A stretch of 10,630 nt of DNA from Actinomycetes bacterium (GTDB taxonomy: Bacteria > Actinomycetota > Actinomycetes > Actinomycetales > Cellulomonadaceae): positions 1-10,630 of the forward strand of contig JAEXEM010000060.1 of the NCBI GenBank assembly GCA_023401045.1, given 5' to 3'. Of this stretch, positions 9,276 through 10,630 are shown piece by piece (within the stretch, counting starts at the first letter, position 1; each line of letters opens with the position of its first letter). The notes beneath the pieces are model-generated. The model was not told the DNA's origin and did not search any database. It was given only the letters and a program-made list of their open reading frames with translations. The position numbers and the translations under genes are program-made.

Positions 9276-9304
9276 AGCCTCCTCACCGCTTACGATCAGG
9301 TCCG
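9269..9304 (+). promoter_or_regulatory. Candidate promoter of the LCP gene, with leaderless start
   Basis: TACGAT (9291-9296) fits the TANNNT -10 form and ends 7 bases before the GTG at 9304, so transcription would begin at or next to the start codon. A weak -35 (CGGTCA, 9269-9274) lies 16 bases upstream. No properly spaced Shine-Dalgarno sequence precedes the GTG. Leaderless mRNAs starting with GTG or ATG are common in actinobacteria. Confidence 0.5.
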
Positions 9305-10548
9305 TGACCACCCGACACGCCGCGCCACGCCGCGCTCGAACGGTGCGGCACGCGCGCACCCACCACTCGCACGGTGCGCTGCGCGGGGTGGCGCTCGGGG
9401 TCACCAGCGTCCTCGTGTTCGTCGTCGCCGCCGGAGCAGCGTTCGCCACCCGCATGACCTCCAACGTCGACGGTCTCGACCTCGACGGGCTCGTCGAGGC
9501 GCTTCCCTCTCCCAGCGTGAGCGCCGACCCCTCGGACTCGAAGGCGGGCCGCCCGGTCAACGTGCTCGTGCTCGGCTCCGACCAGCGTGACGGCGCCAAC
9601 GGTGAGATCGGGGGCCAGGAGGCGGGAATGCGCTCGGACACGACGATCCTCCTGCACGTCTCGGCCGACCGCTCCCGCATCGAGATGGTCTCGATCCCGC
9701 GCGACTCGCTCGTCGATATCCCGGCGTGCACGCTCACCAACGGCAAGACGACCCGCCCCCAGCGCAACGCCATGTTCAACTCCGCTTTCGCCCTGGGGTA
9801 CGACAACGGTGGCGACCTCGCGTCGGCCGCGGCCTGCACGGTGAGCACGATGCAGGAGAACACCGGCATCCCGATCGACGAGGTCGTCGTCGTCGACTTC
9901 GCCGGGTTCCAGAGCATGATCGACGCCATCGGCGGGGTGCAGATGTGCATCGCCCAGGACGTCTACGACAAGTACACGGGGCTCGACCTCACGGCGGGGC
10001 TGCACAAGCTCGACGGAATGCAGGCCCTGCAGTACGCGCGTGCGCGGCACGGGAGCTCCTTCGACGGCTCCGACACCGCACGCGCCGGCCGCCAGCAGCA
10101 GCTCATCGCCAACGTCGCCAACGAGGTGCTCTCCAAGAACCTGCTGACCGACGGCGCCAACCTCATGCAGTTCCTCAGCGCCGCCACGCAGTCGGTGAAG
10201 ACCGACCTCAGCGTCACCGACCTCACCGGCCTCGCCTTCAGCCTGCGCGGCATCGACCGTGAGAACATCACGTTCATGACCGTGCCCTGGGCTCCCGCAG
10301 CGAGCGACAGGAACCGCGTCGAGTGGACCTCGGCCGCCGACGAGCTCTGGGCCAACATCGCGGCCGACATCCCGATGCTCGGGCAGCCCGAGCCGCCGCC
10401 CGCCGCCGACGCGGGCACCCCCGACGGGGGTGCGCCGGACGCCGGTTCGTCGGCGCCCGCCGCACCGGAGGCGCCCGCCCCGGCCCCGAGCACCACCAAG
10501 AAGCCGGGCGAGGCGTTCACAGCCGCTGACACGTCGACGAGCTGCTGA
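9304..10548 (+). CDS. LytR-CpsA-Psr (LCP) family cell-wall glycopolymer transferase (414 aa)
   Basis: LCP proteins act outside the membrane and transfer lipid-pyrophosphate-linked glycopolymers to peptidoglycan. The order here is a short basic, histidine-rich cytoplasmic N-terminus (1-25), one membrane anchor (about 27-49, GVALGVTSVLVFVVAAGAAF), a linker, the LCP domain (about 84-275), and an Ala/Pro/Gly-rich C-terminal tail (361-400). Conserved elements are VNVLVLGSDQRDG (D93, R95), MRSDTTILLHV (R110, D112), MVSIPRDSLVDIP (R133, D134), VVVDFAGFQSMIDAIGGV, and QYARARHG with R246 and R248 followed by R260 and R263; these aspartates and arginines bind the pyrophosphate lipid in known structures. 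Four cysteines occur after the anchor, the last being the C-terminal residue C414. GTG 9304 is chosen from the adjacent -10 box and the usual short N-terminus. The frame is open back to 9100, but that extension starts inside the rmlB terminator and looks non-coding. It probably ligates the polymer made by this locus. Confidence 0.94.
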   Translation: MTTRHAAPRRARTVRHARTHHSHGALRGVALGVTSVLVFVVAAGAAFATRMTSNVDGLDLDGLVEALPSPSVSADPSDSKAGRPVNVLVLGSDQRDGANGEIGGQEAGMRSDTTILLHVSADRSRIEMVSIPRDSLVDIPACTLTNGKTTRPQRNAMFNSAFALGYDNGGDLASAAACTVSTMQENTGIPIDEVVVVDFAGFQSMIDAIGGVQMCIAQDVYDKYTGLDLTAGLHKLDGMQALQYARARHGSSFDGSDTARAGRQQQLIANVANEVLSKNLLTDGANLMQFLSAATQSVKTDLSVTDLTGLAFSLRGIDRENITFMTVPWAPAASDRNRVEWTSAADELWANIAADIPMLGQPEPPPAADAGTPDGGAPDAGSSAPAAPEAPAPAPSTTKKPGEAFTAADTSTSC

Positions 10549-10551
10549 GCA

Positions 10552-10561
10552 GGCACGTGCC
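10552..10561. repeat. Short palindrome just after the LCP stop codon
   Basis: GGCACGTGCC is a perfect 10-bp palindrome starting 3 bases past the LCP stop. It could be the core of a weak terminator, but there is no T-run and the stem is short. The remaining 69 bases to the window edge show no gene I can support. Confidence 0.25.
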
Positions 10562-10630
10562 AGGCCGCCGCGACGACCCGACCCCGCCGCCGACCTTCGA
10601 GCCGGCCTCCGGACGGCAACGGCCCGAGGC

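Noticed and set aside
9100..9303. A 68-residue N-terminal extension of the LCP protein
   Set aside because: It would start within the rmlB terminator, lacks a ribosome binding site, has no conserved features, and would place the promoter and dyad inside coding sequence.
10605..10630. A possible terminator hairpin at the right edge (GCCTC/GAGGC)
   Set aside because: There are only five pairs before a mismatch, and the window ends there, so the structure cannot be judged.

Overview
The window is GC-rich throughout. Its coding bias (G/C third positions, frequent GTG starts, many long shadow reading frames) and its protein families point to a high-GC actinobacterium. A member of the Micrococcales, such as a Cellulomonas-like genus, is plausible but not proven. 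It is part of a chromosomal locus for a rhamnose-containing, cell-wall-linked or surface polysaccharide. Eight genes are well supported and together fill almost all of the sequence. No RNA gene, insertion sequence, CRISPR array or prophage was seen.

Layout. Bases 1-200 hold no assignable gene but carry two strong inverted repeats, probably transcription terminators. A leftward operon follows on the minus strand, read from right to left: a SAM methyltransferase with a C-terminal coiled coil (5773-4841), an ABC-2 polysaccharide-export permease (4767-3904), its ATPase with an extra C-terminal domain of the Wzt type (3907-2705), and an 835-residue protein joining a GT2 and a GT4 glycosyltransferase (2708-201). 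The last two junctions are 4-base GTGA stop/start overlaps. An 84-bp divergent gap (5774-5857) separates this operon from a rightward group: a GT4 glycosyltransferase (5858-6949), a GT2 rhamnosyltransferase-like enzyme (6946-8001, again a GTGA overlap), and dTDP-glucose 4,6-dehydratase RmlB (8075-9070). A terminator-like hairpin (9077-9112) follows. A LytR-CpsA-Psr (LCP) family gene (9304-10548) then stands alone behind its own candidate promoter and dyad element.

How the parts fit. RmlB makes dTDP-4-keto-6-deoxyglucose, the precursor of dTDP-L-rhamnose; the other Rml enzymes are not in the window. The three glycosyltransferase proteins (four catalytic domains) would build the glycan on a lipid carrier in the cytoplasm. 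The permease/ATPase pair would export the finished chain. The ATPase C-terminal domain resembles those that read a modified chain end, and the methyltransferase next to it could supply that mark. The LCP protein would join the exported polymer to peptidoglycan outside the membrane. The assignments to families are strong; the polymer identity, the order of sugars and the chain-capping role are inference.
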